Assembly: GCA_025210475.1 (NCBI GenBank)
Contig: JAOARW010000107.1
Location: 1-64,000, forward strand
DNA: 64,000 nucleotides
DNA from: Carboxylicivirga sp.
Lineage (GTDB): Bacteria; Bacteroidota; Bacteroidia; Bacteroidales; Marinilabiliaceae
Direction of reading: 5' to 3'
Shown here: piece after piece, positions 44,048 to 53,099 of the stretch
How the letters are laid out: every line of letters begins with the position of its first letter
Numbering within the stretch: the first letter of the stretch is position 1
Translations under genes and position numbers: made by a program
Notes under the pieces: generated by a model
What the model was told of the DNA's origin: nothing
Databases searched by the model: none
What the model saw: only the letters and a program-made list of their open reading frames with translations

Positions 44048-45493
44048 ATGAAGCAAATCCTGATCGGCCTTCTTTTTGTTTTCCATTGCATCTTCACCAA
44101 AGGTCAGGACCATCAATTCTTATCATCCGAAGGCCAGGAATGTCTTTACGAGATCTATCATTCTCCCAATAACACACCTGCTTTTCTCCTTCAAAACACA
44201 ATGGGTCAGTCTGATATCGAAAAAGAATATCTACACCTGTACCATTTATTTATAGCCTATCAAGCTTCTGAAAATCCCTCTTTAGCTGAATCCTTTAACG
44301 AAGCTTTAGATCGCTTCGAAGATGAACACAATGAATCAGATCGTTTCCCGATTATGCACAGTACTTTGTTAATTCAACAAAGCCTGCTCTACTGGAGTAA
44401 CGAAGCATTCACCAAAGGTATTCGTTCCTTTTACAAGTCATATCGACAATTCTGCAACGTGAAAAGCTCCACATATTCCACACAGTACTTTAAGCTTGAT
44501 GGAATTTTTCAAGTGTTTTTCAGTCAGATTCCCGATCAGTACCAGTTTTGGGCCAGACTAATAGGATTTGATGGTAAGGCCAATAAGGGATTTCAATTGC
44601 TCAACAATACAATTCAATCAAGTGTAAATCATAAAGGAGAATACATCGAAGCTTTGGTTTTGTATAATTATTGCCAGTTAAAATTCAAAGAGGTGAATGA
44701 CGACGATATCCGCCAACAAATATCAAAAGTTACTTTGTATGATTCACCACTCCTATCTTTTGTTGTTGCTTCGCTTGCCATTAAAAACAAGTTAGGAAAT
44801 GAAGGCTTGCTATTTCTCAATCAATACGATGAAAGTAAGTTAAATGACTTTCCTCTTTTACATTACTCCAAAGGACGGTTATTGCTTAACGCACTTGATA
44901 GTACTTGTCTTAATCATTTTCAAAGGTTTCAAGATAATTATCATGGACATTCATTTAAAAGCGATGCTTTATTACGCGAAGCATGGTGGTATCACATCAA
45001 CCACAATGACATTCAACGCAACAAGCGTATTCAATTGATTATAAAGAATGAAAAGTTCCCAACCTCAAACGACAAGCAGGCCAGAAAGGAAATCAACACA
45101 CTGCAAAACCTACCCGGAATTTTATTAAGAGCACGCTTACTGTACGATGGGGGTTATTTTCAACAAGCATTTAATGAACTATCCGATACAAACACTACTA
45201 AATTTAATGCGTATTATTTACCCGAATATCACTATCGAAAAGCGAAAACACAGCTAAGAATAGAACAGCTGGAAAATGCCTTATCTGATTTTGAACAAGT
45301 ATTATCATTAACATCGGATGATAAACGATACATTGGACCTTATTCAGCCATCGAATGTGCTAAAATCCACCTTCAATACTTTAATGACACCGCTCAATGC
45401 CGAAAATACCTTGAAATAGCTAAAGAATATAATACCGGTGAATATCAAAAAGACATCAACCGCATTGTCAGTAAGCTTTCCAAAGAGCTTTAA
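44048..45493 (+). CDS. Secreted TPR-like protein of unknown function
   Basis: A 481-residue protein with a signal peptide (about 1-19). The mature part is all-helical with paired repeats. The C-terminal third has TPR-like phrases: R-A-R-L-L-Y-D-G-G-Y-F-Q-Q-A-F, then E-Y-H-Y-R-K-A-K-T-Q-L, then L-E-N-A-L-S-D-F-E-Q-V-L. Proteins of this kind are usually periplasmic scaffolds. I do not recognise the family. It stands alone after the preceding terminator. Confidence 0.65.
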   Translation: MKQILIGLLFVFHCIFTKGQDHQFLSSEGQECLYEIYHSPNNTPAFLLQNTMGQSDIEKEYLHLYHLFIAYQASENPSLAESFNEALDRFEDEHNESDRFPIMHSTLLIQQSLLYWSNEAFTKGIRSFYKSYRQFCNVKSSTYSTQYFKLDGIFQVFFSQIPDQYQFWARLIGFDGKANKGFQLLNNTIQSSVNHKGEYIEALVLYNYCQLKFKEVNDDDIRQQISKVTLYDSPLLSFVVASLAIKNKLGNEGLLFLNQYDESKLNDFPLLHYSKGRLLLNALDSTCLNHFQRFQDNYHGHSFKSDALLREAWWYHINHNDIQRNKRIQLIIKNEKFPTSNDKQARKEINTLQNLPGILLRARLLYDGGYFQQAFNELSDTNTTKFNAYYLPEYHYRKAKTQLRIEQLENALSDFEQVLSLTSDDKRYIGPYSAIECAKIHLQYFNDTAQCRKYLEIAKEYNTGEYQKDINRIVSKLSKEL

Positions 45494-45650
45494 AGGATTA
45501 TACAAAAGCTAAATTTTCCATAGATTCCATCAAGCTCTTTACTGATTTAATAAAGATAATATCTCTTTATTGTTTAGGATGTTACATATTTCTTATATTT
45601 ATAGTTATATTAGTATTGACATTTCCCCTTTTAACCTAAAACAATTCAGT

Positions 45651-47762
45651 ATGAAAAAATCTGTACTCTGTTTGTTTGCCCTATTCCTTGCATTTTCTAC
45701 AACTCTTTTTTCGCAAGGCATAATAATTACCGAAATCGTGGACGGTACTGGAACAGGAGGGTATCCTAAGTACGTGCAAATTTCGAACTCCGACAACACC
45801 ATTTACGATGTAAATGGCTACTCTATTAAACGCTACTCTAATGGTAATGCTACCGGAGTCACTGTTTATACATTTCCAGGTTCGCAATTATTACCAGGCG
45901 GATCCTCAATCGTTATCACCAACATTGACAATTTAACGGCCGGTCAACTGTGGTTAGATTTTAATTTATCTGAACCGGCAAATGTTGCACATGATATTGG
46001 CGGCATCAGTGGTAATGGTGATGATGTATACGAATTGCTTGATCAAACCGGTACCCCCATTGATGTTTATGGGGTGATTGGTGTTGATGGTACTGATGAA
46101 ATTTGGGAGTACACCGATAGCTACGCCGAAAGAAAAGAATCCATAGTTAACCCAACAACCACTTTTAATGCGGATGAATGGATTATACATCCTAAGGGTA
46201 TATTAACTGGTGAAAGCTCAGATCTATCAGACTTTATTTCTCCCGGATCTCATACATTTAACCCAAGTACCGGCTCTTTAAATTTGACATATCCTGTTGG
46301 AGGTGAAAATTTCAATACGGGCGAAACTCTGGCTTTTACATGGACAGCAACAAATGTATCGACCATTAAGTTCCAGGTATTCTTATCTGATATTAACTCA
46401 TGGGAAGATATTGAAGGCTTAACAGGAATTAATGCCACATTAGGTACCATTAACTTTACAATACCAACCGATGCTTCTGAGGGTAGTAGTTATCGGATTC
46501 GTATTGTAGAAGAAGCGGCGCCTTACATTTTGTCTGAAAGTGGTTCATTTACAATTACCGATATTCATTTTGCCGGGCTGGATGAAACATTTCCTTTTAA
46601 TCCTCCACACACAAGTGAGGGTATTCCCACTGATGTTTTTGATCTTCAATTACAAATTAATTTTAAAGAACCCATTCAAGTTGGAACTGGTAACCTACTC
46701 ATCAAAAAAGTATCGGACAATTCAGTGGTTGAAACAGTAGATGTAACAGACAATACTAAAGTTTCGATTGGAGGCCCGAGAGGTGCCACTGCTTACTTCA
46801 AAATTCAGGAATTAGAAGCCAGCACTGCCTATTATATGGAATTAGAGGCTGGTGCGATAAAGGATCAAGCGACTGTTCCAAATGATTTTGCCGGTATTAG
46901 TGGTTCTTCAACCTGGTCATTCACTACTGGAACCACCAACTCCTATGTTAGTATTTATGACATACAGTATACAACCGATCCTTCTGGCGATTCTCCATAC
47001 GCGACTGCCTATTTGCGCACATCCGGAATTGTGATGTATAAGCATTACGAAAGTTCAACTCTTGTTGGTTTTTTCATCCAATCCGATAATACAGAATGGA
47101 ATGGTTTGTATTGTTCCGTTGATGGTAACCCGGACAACTTTATTGTGGGTGATGAAGTTTCGATAATTGGTGGGATTATTGAAGTTGATGGCTTAACCGT
47201 ACTTGATGCAGAAACTATCAGCATTTTAAGCAACGGTAACACATTGCCTGAAGCTGCCGTAATAACACTTCCGTTCAGCGAAGGCTACGAAAGCATGCTT
47301 GTCCGAGTTGAAAATGTAGACTGCTCCAATCCAAGTATAGGAAATGGCGAATGGGAAATATCGGCATCATCCAATACTGGTATTGTAGATGACTTATTCT
47401 TTAGCTACAGTCCAACTCTCGATGAAGAATTTGCATCGATAACAGGTTACCTGGATGATTCTAATGACACCTTTAAGTTATTACCAACTAAAGCTGATGA
47501 TATAGATTCTACACCAACTTCGACAGCTAATATCAACAAAGATAAACTTCAGATATCTCCAAATCCATTTACCAATGAAATAAGGTTATCAGCTAAAAAC
47601 ATCCGTAAAGTTGATTTTATCAACATGGCCGGACAAACTGTTATGGAAGTAACTCATACCAATGGTACCATACCAACTGCTGAATTGAAAAATGGCATGT
47701 ACATTCTTAAAATTCAATTCAACGACGGATCAAGCACCATTCAAAAAGTTATTAAGCGATAA
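45651..47762 (+). CDS. Type IX-secreted lamin-tail/Ig-like protein
   Basis: I start at 45651 (M-K-K-S-V-L-C-L-F), which opens a signal peptide ending L-F-S-Q and gives 703 residues; the frame begins 27 codons earlier. Order: lamin-tail domain (about 21-150, I-I-I-T-E-I-V-D-G-T-G), a Ser-Thr-rich Ig-like domain (about 210-310, L-T-Y-P-V-G-G-E-N), a bacterial Ig-like domain (about 315-430), an OB-fold-like region (about 435-610, V-S-I-I-G-G-I-I-E-V-D-G-L), and a type IX sorting domain (about 625-703; I-S-P-N-P-F near 635, ending N-G-M-Y-I-L-K-I and I-Q-K-V-I-K-R). The secreted protein is probably attached to the cell surface; no catalytic domain is seen. Confidence 0.85.
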   Translation: MKKSVLCLFALFLAFSTTLFSQGIIITEIVDGTGTGGYPKYVQISNSDNTIYDVNGYSIKRYSNGNATGVTVYTFPGSQLLPGGSSIVITNIDNLTAGQLWLDFNLSEPANVAHDIGGISGNGDDVYELLDQTGTPIDVYGVIGVDGTDEIWEYTDSYAERKESIVNPTTTFNADEWIIHPKGILTGESSDLSDFISPGSHTFNPSTGSLNLTYPVGGENFNTGETLAFTWTATNVSTIKFQVFLSDINSWEDIEGLTGINATLGTINFTIPTDASEGSSYRIRIVEEAAPYILSESGSFTITDIHFAGLDETFPFNPPHTSEGIPTDVFDLQLQINFKEPIQVGTGNLLIKKVSDNSVVETVDVTDNTKVSIGGPRGATAYFKIQELEASTAYYMELEAGAIKDQATVPNDFAGISGSSTWSFTTGTTNSYVSIYDIQYTTDPSGDSPYATAYLRTSGIVMYKHYESSTLVGFFIQSDNTEWNGLYCSVDGNPDNFIVGDEVSIIGGIIEVDGLTVLDAETISILSNGNTLPEAAVITLPFSEGYESMLVRVENVDCSNPSIGNGEWEISASSNTGIVDDLFFSYSPTLDEEFASITGYLDDSNDTFKLLPTKADDIDSTPTSTANINKDKLQISPNPFTNEIRLSAKNIRKVDFINMAGQTVMEVTHTNGTIPTAELKNGMYILKIQFNDGSSTIQKVIKR

Positions 47763-47786
47763 AACTTGATATATTTTTATATAATA

Positions 47787-47824
47787 AAGCTGTTATCCTC
47801 TTTTGAGTTTAACAGCTTTTTTTG
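47787..47824 (+). terminator. Terminator after the T9SS-sorted gene
   Basis: 10-bp stem (47787-47796 with 47811-47820), 14-base loop, followed by T residues. Confidence 0.75.
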
Positions 47825-47930
47825 ATCTTGCCCCTAGCGATCATCTCTCTAAATCATAAATTCCAAAGATAATTTGTTCAAAAAAGGCCCGCCATTTGGC
47901 AAGCCTTGAAATATGATGAATCCATTCGGA

Positions 47931-49937
47931 TTAAAACAAACCATCGATTAATTTGTCATCAGCCATATTAGGTATGGTGACCTTTAGATTAGGATTGGCA
48001 TCCATCGCGCGTTTGATCGCAAATACAGCTCCTTCGTTGCGAGCCCAGCTACGGCGCGAAATACCATTATTCACATCCCAGAATAGCATATTGGTCAGGC
48101 GACGATGCGAATCATCCGATCCATCCAGAACCATTCCGAAACCACCATTCATTACTTCACCCCAGCCTACGCCGCCACCGTTGTGTAAGGATACCCATGT
48201 AGCCCCGCGGAATGAATCTCCAATCACATTCTGAACCGCCATATCAGCAGTAAACCTCGATCCGTCGTATATGTTGGAAGTTTCTCGGTAAGGACTGTCT
48301 GTACCCGATACATCGTGGTGATCGCGCCCCAAAACAACTGGTGCTGAGATACGACCATCAGCAATAGCTTTGTTAAAGGCAGCTGCAATACGCATGCGTC
48401 CCTCAGCATCGGCATAAAGGATACGCGCCTGTGAACCCACCACCATCTTATTCTTACCTGCTTCTTTAATCCATAAGATATTATCAGCCATCTGTTGCTG
48501 AATTTCTGCCGGTGATTCCTTCATTAGCTCCTCCAGAACCTCTGTTGCTATCTTATCTGTCGTTTCCAAGTCCTTTGGATCGTTGCTTGAACACACCCAA
48601 CGGAAAGGTCCGAATCCATAATCGAAACACATTGGCCCCATAATATCCTGAACGTACGATGGATATTTAAAGTCACCTTTGTCGTTCATAATATCAGCCC
48701 CTGCCCTGCTCGATTCCAATAAGAAAGCATTTCCATAATCGAAAAAGTACATACCATTATCGGTACACTTATTAATAGCTGCCACATGACGACGCAAACT
48801 TTCCTGCACTTTCTCTTTAAATAGATCAGGATTTTCTGCCATCATTTGATTCGATTCATCAAACGATAAACCAACCGGATAATAACCACCTGCCCATGGG
48901 TTATGAAGAGATGTCTGGTCTGATCCCAAATCAACCTTAATACCTTCCTCAGCAAACTTCTCCCACACATCAACTACGTTGCCCTGGTAGGCTATCGAAA
49001 CTATTTCTTTGGCTGCTTTTGCTTTTTCAACACGTGCTGCCAACTCATCCAGGTCAGCAATCACCTCATCAACCCATCCCTGTGAATGACGGGTGTGCGT
49101 TGCTTTTGGATTCACCTCCGCCGTAATACTGATACATCCGGCAATGTTACCGGCTTTGGGCTGTGCTCCTGACATACCGCCTAATCCGGCTGTAATAAAC
49201 AGCTTACCCGCCAAATCAGTTTTTCCACCAGATATTTTACGTCCGGCATTTAATATTGTAATGGTTGTGCCATGCACAATTCCCTGTGGGCCGATGTACA
49301 TAAACGAACCCGCTGTCATCTGACCATATTGGGTAACCCCCAAAGCATTGAATTTTTCCCAATCATCCGGCTTCGAATAGTTGGGTATCATCATACCATT
49401 GGTAACTACTACACGAGGTGCATCTTTATGCGATGGATACAAGCCCATCGGATGACCTGAATACATCACAAGGCTTTGCTCGTCAGTCATCTCAGCCAGG
49501 TATTTCATGCAAAGACGATATTGGGCCCAGTTTTGGAAAACAGCACCATTTCCTCCATAGGTAATTAACTCATGCGGATGCTGCGCCACAGCGTAATCCA
49601 GGTTATTCTGAATCATGAGCATAATGGCAGCTGCCTGACGCGATTGATGAGGAAACTCATCCAAATGACGCGCCTTCATCTCATAATCGGGACGTAAACG
49701 ATACATATAAATACGTCCGTATGTATTTAATTCCTCCAAAAACTCAGGAGCCAATTCGGCATGATCCTTTTCCGGGAAATAACGCAAAGCATTGCGCAAA
49801 GCCAGTTTCTTCTCGTCTTCGTTTAAAATTTCCTTACGCTTAGGTGCATGATTAACCCCTGTATCGTAAGCTTTTGGTGTTGGCAACACTTCAGGTATTC
49901 CTTCTAAAATAGCTGCCTGAAACGCTTTAGTATCCAT
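47931..49937 (-). CDS. hutU: Urocanate hydratase
   Basis: I choose ATG 49937 (M-D-T-K-A-F-Q-A-A-I), 668 residues; 15 upstream codons are open but have no support. The region Y-G-G-N-G-A-V-F-Q-N-W and G-Q-M-T-A-G-S-F-M-Y-I-G-P-Q-G-I-V-H-G-T form the conserved NAD pocket of urocanase. The length is about 100 residues above the classic 550-560 form and matches the longer Bacteroidota type. It converts urocanate to imidazolone propionate in histidine breakdown. The other hut genes (hutH, hutI, ftcD) are not in the window. Confidence 0.93.
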   Translation of the reverse strand: MDTKAFQAAILEGIPEVLPTPKAYDTGVNHAPKRKEILNEDEKKLALRNALRYFPEKDHAELAPEFLEELNTYGRIYMYRLRPDYEMKARHLDEFPHQSRQAAAIMLMIQNNLDYAVAQHPHELITYGGNGAVFQNWAQYRLCMKYLAEMTDEQSLVMYSGHPMGLYPSHKDAPRVVVTNGMMIPNYSKPDDWEKFNALGVTQYGQMTAGSFMYIGPQGIVHGTTITILNAGRKISGGKTDLAGKLFITAGLGGMSGAQPKAGNIAGCISITAEVNPKATHTRHSQGWVDEVIADLDELAARVEKAKAAKEIVSIAYQGNVVDVWEKFAEEGIKVDLGSDQTSLHNPWAGGYYPVGLSFDESNQMMAENPDLFKEKVQESLRRHVAAINKCTDNGMYFFDYGNAFLLESSRAGADIMNDKGDFKYPSYVQDIMGPMCFDYGFGPFRWVCSSNDPKDLETTDKIATEVLEELMKESPAEIQQQMADNILWIKEAGKNKMVVGSQARILYADAEGRMRIAAAFNKAIADGRISAPVVLGRDHHDVSGTDSPYRETSNIYDGSRFTADMAVQNVIGDSFRGATWVSLHNGGGVGWGEVMNGGFGMVLDGSDDSHRRLTNMLFWDVNNGISRRSWARNEGAVFAIKRAMDANPNLKVTIPNMADDKLIDGLF

Positions 49938-50036
49938 ATGTAATTCGTTTGTATTTTCGATTTTGAGCGAAATTACAAGCATATTTTGTTCCTATACATG
50001 ATAAAATGCAAATTGAGTAAAATCAGGTTTTTGAAA

Positions 50037-50084
50037 TAGCCGCCAAAGGCTAGAAACTAGCTGCTAGCCAAAGCTAGTATATAG
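50037..50084. repeat. CTAG-rich inverted repeat, left copy
   Basis: Bases 50037-50060 (core GGCTAGAAACTAG) pair, with one mismatch in 24, with the reverse complement at 51778-51801 on the far side of the aminopeptidase gene. It continues with two more CTAG units (50065, 50075). Confidence 0.75.
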
Positions 50085-50144
50085 AACTGTTACACACTCA
50101 TGTTTAAGTTTTATGAAGATCTTAGATAAGGAACATATACATGT

Positions 50145-50180
50145 TAGCTATTTTCTAGGCTCTATCTTCTAGTCTCTCAA
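50145..50180. repeat. CTAG-rich repeat copy
   Basis: Degenerate copy containing TTTTCTAGGCTCTA and TTCTAGTCTCT, similar to the inverse orientation of the core unit CTAGAAA. Confidence 0.5.
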
Positions 50181-50255
50181 ATCAATGTGATAAATGTCGT
50201 TTTCGATTGTTATTAAAAGCTGTATATTGAAATCCAATTTTAAAAATCATTTAAC

Positions 50256-51653
50256 ATGTTTACAAAAGAGACGTATATAAACAGGCGTAAGCGACTAGCC
50301 GAAAAAGTAGAATCCGGATTGATTCTGATGTTAGGAAACAAAGATGTTCCAATGAATTATGCTGATAACATCTATCACTTTCGCCAGGATAGTACTTTTC
50401 TTTATTTCTTTGGCATTGACTTGCAGGATCATGCAGCCATTATCGATGTGGACAATAACAAAGAGTACCTGATTGGTGATGATATTTCACTGGGACACAT
50501 TATTTGGATGGGACCTCAACCGACTATGGTGGAGAAAGCGGCTTCTGTAGGTGTTGAGAATATTCGTCCGATGGCTGATTTGGCAAAGATGATTGACGAT
50601 GCCCAAAAAGCAGGCCGACCTATTCACTTCAATCCTCCTTACCGAGGTGAAAACATTATGTGGTTGGCCGATTTATTAGGTTGTCATCATTCTGAAGTTA
50701 AGGAAAAAGCCTCATTGGAATTGACCAAAGCCTGTATTGAACTACGCTCTATCAAAGAAGCATGTGAGATTGAGGAAATGGAACGTCACATGTCGGTCGC
50801 CTATAAAATGCATACTACTGCCATGCTCATGGCACAGGATGGTGCCTCGGAACAAGCCATCACTGGGGCATTGGAAGGCATCTCAATGAGTGGTGGCGGA
50901 ATGGTATCGTTCCCGATTATTTGCAGCAAACGCGGAGAAACCTTACACAACCACGATCATAGTAATATTCTTAAAAGTGGTGACTTGCTTTTAGTGGATT
51001 GCGGTTCTGAATCACCATTGCATTATGCTACTGACCATACCCGCACCTCACCTGTAGGTGGTACTTTTACACAAAAGCAAAAGGAAATTTATCAGATTGT
51101 ATTAGATGCCAACAACATTAGCCGCGAAGCTACTAAGCCGGGTGTTACGTACAAAGATGTTCACCTGGTAGCAGCACGCGTCCTGGCATCGGGATTAAAA
51201 GATCTTGGCCTGATGAAAGGTGATGTAGATGCTGCAGTTGCTGCAGGAGCCCATGCATTATTTATGCCACACGGATTAGGTCACATGATCGGACTGGATG
51301 TGCATGACATGGAAGACTACAACGACACTTTGGTTGGTTATATGGATGAAATGGAGCGCAGCAGTCAGTTTGGCTTAGGTGCTTTGCGTCTTGGTCGTAC
51401 CCTTCAAACAGGTTTCTGTGTAACTAACGAACCGGGCATCTATTTTATTCCGGCCTTAATTGACCAATGGAAAGCTGATGGCACCAATGCTGAGTTTATC
51501 AATTTCGATAAAGTTGAATCATACAAAGACTTTGGAGGTATCCGACTGGAAGATGATATTCTGGTAACCGAAGACAGTTGCCGTATTTTGGGTGAGCGCA
51601 TTCCAATCTCTGTTGAAGAAGTAGAAGCCACCGTTAAAGAAGGAAAAAAATAA
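50256..51653 (+). CDS. Xaa-Pro aminopeptidase (M24B)
   Basis: A 465-residue pita-bread metallopeptidase. The metal ligands are visible in order: D in L-L-L-V-D-C-G-S-E-S, D in A-T-D-H-T-R, H in G-L-G-H-M-I-G-L-D-V-H-D, E in T-N-E-P-G-I-Y-F, and E in R-L-E-D-D-I-L-V. The N-terminal half is the creatinase-like domain. It removes the N-terminal residue of peptides with proline second. The first of three peptidase genes on this strand. The gene is bracketed by CTAG-rich inverted repeats. Confidence 0.93.
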   Translation: MFTKETYINRRKRLAEKVESGLILMLGNKDVPMNYADNIYHFRQDSTFLYFFGIDLQDHAAIIDVDNNKEYLIGDDISLGHIIWMGPQPTMVEKAASVGVENIRPMADLAKMIDDAQKAGRPIHFNPPYRGENIMWLADLLGCHHSEVKEKASLELTKACIELRSIKEACEIEEMERHMSVAYKMHTTAMLMAQDGASEQAITGALEGISMSGGGMVSFPIICSKRGETLHNHDHSNILKSGDLLLVDCGSESPLHYATDHTRTSPVGGTFTQKQKEIYQIVLDANNISREATKPGVTYKDVHLVAARVLASGLKDLGLMKGDVDAAVAAGAHALFMPHGLGHMIGLDVHDMEDYNDTLVGYMDEMERSSQFGLGALRLGRTLQTGFCVTNEPGIYFIPALIDQWKADGTNAEFINFDKVESYKDFGGIRLEDDILVTEDSCRILGERIPISVEEVEATVKEGKK

Positions 51654-51656
51654 TAA

Positions 51657-51692
51657 TAGCGACTAGAAGTTAGAAACTAGAAATTAGCTTTT
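51657..51692. repeat. CTAG-rich repeat copy after the aminopeptidase gene
   Basis: Contains GACTAGAAGTTAGAAACTAG and then AAATTAGC, a direct copy of the core unit of the left repeat. Confidence 0.65.
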
Positions 51693-51770
51693 ATTTTTTA
51701 TGAAGAAAGTCCTGCCTTGAGCTATTTTAGCACGTATGCAGGCTTTTGGGTAATTTTTAAAACACTGCCG

Positions 51771-51801
51771 CTAGTATCTAGTTTCTAGCCTCTGGCGGCT
51801 A
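51771..51801. repeat. CTAG-rich inverted repeat, right copy
   Basis: Bases 51778-51801 (core CTAGTTTCTAGCC) are the inverted counterpart of 50037-50060. They end 17 bases before the next start codon. Confidence 0.75.
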
Positions 51802-51818
51802 AATCATAAAAGTAAATC

Positions 51819-52925
51819 ATGAAGAAACTACAATTATTAATGCTTGCCGGTGCCATTGCTTTCGGAGCGAGTGCTCAGGAAAAGTCCAAAAGCAGCATCG
51901 AATTTACCCCCGTGCACGATATTAAAACCACGCCGGTAAAGAGTCAGGATCGAACAGGAACCTGCTGGTCGTACAGTACAACTTCCTTTCTTGAATCCGA
52001 AATTATTCGTTTAGGTGGTCCGGAACTGGACTTATCAGAGATGTACTTTGTTCGTTATGCCTATCCCGAAAAGGCTCGTCTATACATTATGGCACATGGG
52101 AAAGGTAATTTTAGCGAAGGCGGACAAGCCCACGACGTGATGAATGTGGTTCGTCAGCACGGTATTGCAACAGAAGAGGCTTATCCCGGTCGCAGAGACA
52201 CGTCCAAACCTCATAACCATTCAGAGTTAGCCTCATCACAAAAGGCTTTGTTGGATAATTACCTTAAGGCTCGCAAGGCATCACCATCGCCTGTTTGGTA
52301 CGAGGTACAAGCTGCTATATTGGACATTTACATGGGCGAAGTACCTGAAAAGGTAAACGGCAAAACACCACAGGAATTCGCCAGTGAAATGAAAATTAAC
52401 GCGGATGATTACATCGAGCTGACATCTTATACACACCATCCTTATTACAAGCCTTTCAACCTGGAAGTACCGGATAACTGGAGCCACGATTTATACTATA
52501 ACCTTCCTTTGAATGAATTAATGAAAGTAATGGATAATGCTTTAGCCAATGGCTACACTTTTGTTTGGGATGGCGATGTAAGCGAAAAATTCTTCTCTCA
52601 TAAACAAGGTGCTGCTATTATTCCCGTAGATGCCAGCAAAGGTTTTGCACCACAGGATGAAAAAGAGATAACACCCGAAGTTCGCCAGGAAGCATTCTTA
52701 TCGTGGCAATCAACCGATGATCACCTGATGCACATCACTGGTTTATCGAAAGATCAGAATGGCACTCCTTATTACAAAACTAAAAATAGCTGGGGTACCG
52801 ATCGTGGAGGTTACGAAGGTTATCTGTACATGTCTGATAGCTATATGCGCCAGCATACCGTTGCCATTATGCTGCACAAAGATGCTTTACCCAAAGCACT
52901 TAAAAAGAAATTAAACATAAAGTAG
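51819..52925 (+). CDS. Secreted papain-family peptidase (aminopeptidase C / bleomycin hydrolase type)
   Basis: A 368-residue protein with a signal peptide ending A-S-A-Q (about 20). The catalytic residues are Q43, C49 (R-T-G-T-C-W-S-Y), a His in H-L-M-H-I-T-G (302-305) and N323 (K-N-S-W-G). The protein lacks a pro-domain and has the C1B pattern of bleomycin hydrolase rather than papain. Cytoplasmic in many bacteria, but the signal peptide places this one in the periplasm. Neighbouring peptidases suggest peptide use. Confidence 0.9.
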   Translation: MKKLQLLMLAGAIAFGASAQEKSKSSIEFTPVHDIKTTPVKSQDRTGTCWSYSTTSFLESEIIRLGGPELDLSEMYFVRYAYPEKARLYIMAHGKGNFSEGGQAHDVMNVVRQHGIATEEAYPGRRDTSKPHNHSELASSQKALLDNYLKARKASPSPVWYEVQAAILDIYMGEVPEKVNGKTPQEFASEMKINADDYIELTSYTHHPYYKPFNLEVPDNWSHDLYYNLPLNELMKVMDNALANGYTFVWDGDVSEKFFSHKQGAAIIPVDASKGFAPQDEKEITPEVRQEAFLSWQSTDDHLMHITGLSKDQNGTPYYKTKNSWGTDRGGYEGYLYMSDSYMRQHTVAIMLHKDALPKALKKKLNIK

Positions 52926-52956
52926 GGTTAATTGCCCTTGTATGAACGATCAGAGT

Positions 52957-52990
52957 CGGGATAATACCTTTATTATCCCGGCTTTGTTTT
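52957..52990 (+). terminator. Terminator after the C1 peptidase gene
   Basis: Perfect 10-bp stem (52957-52966 with 52971-52980), 4-base loop, T-rich tail. Confidence 0.88.
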
Positions 52991-53099
52991 GTGGTAATAC
53001 ACAAATTAAATTTCGTTATTTGCAATGCCTAGCTGTCAATTATTAAACAATTCCAGCACAATAAACGATTACATTATGTAACAAATAAATATCTATCCA

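Larger units (their letters stand above)
49938..50255. other. 318-base gap with CTAG-rich repeats
   Basis: No gene. Contains CTAG-rich repeat copies at 50037-50084 and 50145-50180 and presumably the promoters of the divergent hutU and aminopeptidase genes; I found no exact promoter match. Confidence 0.5.
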
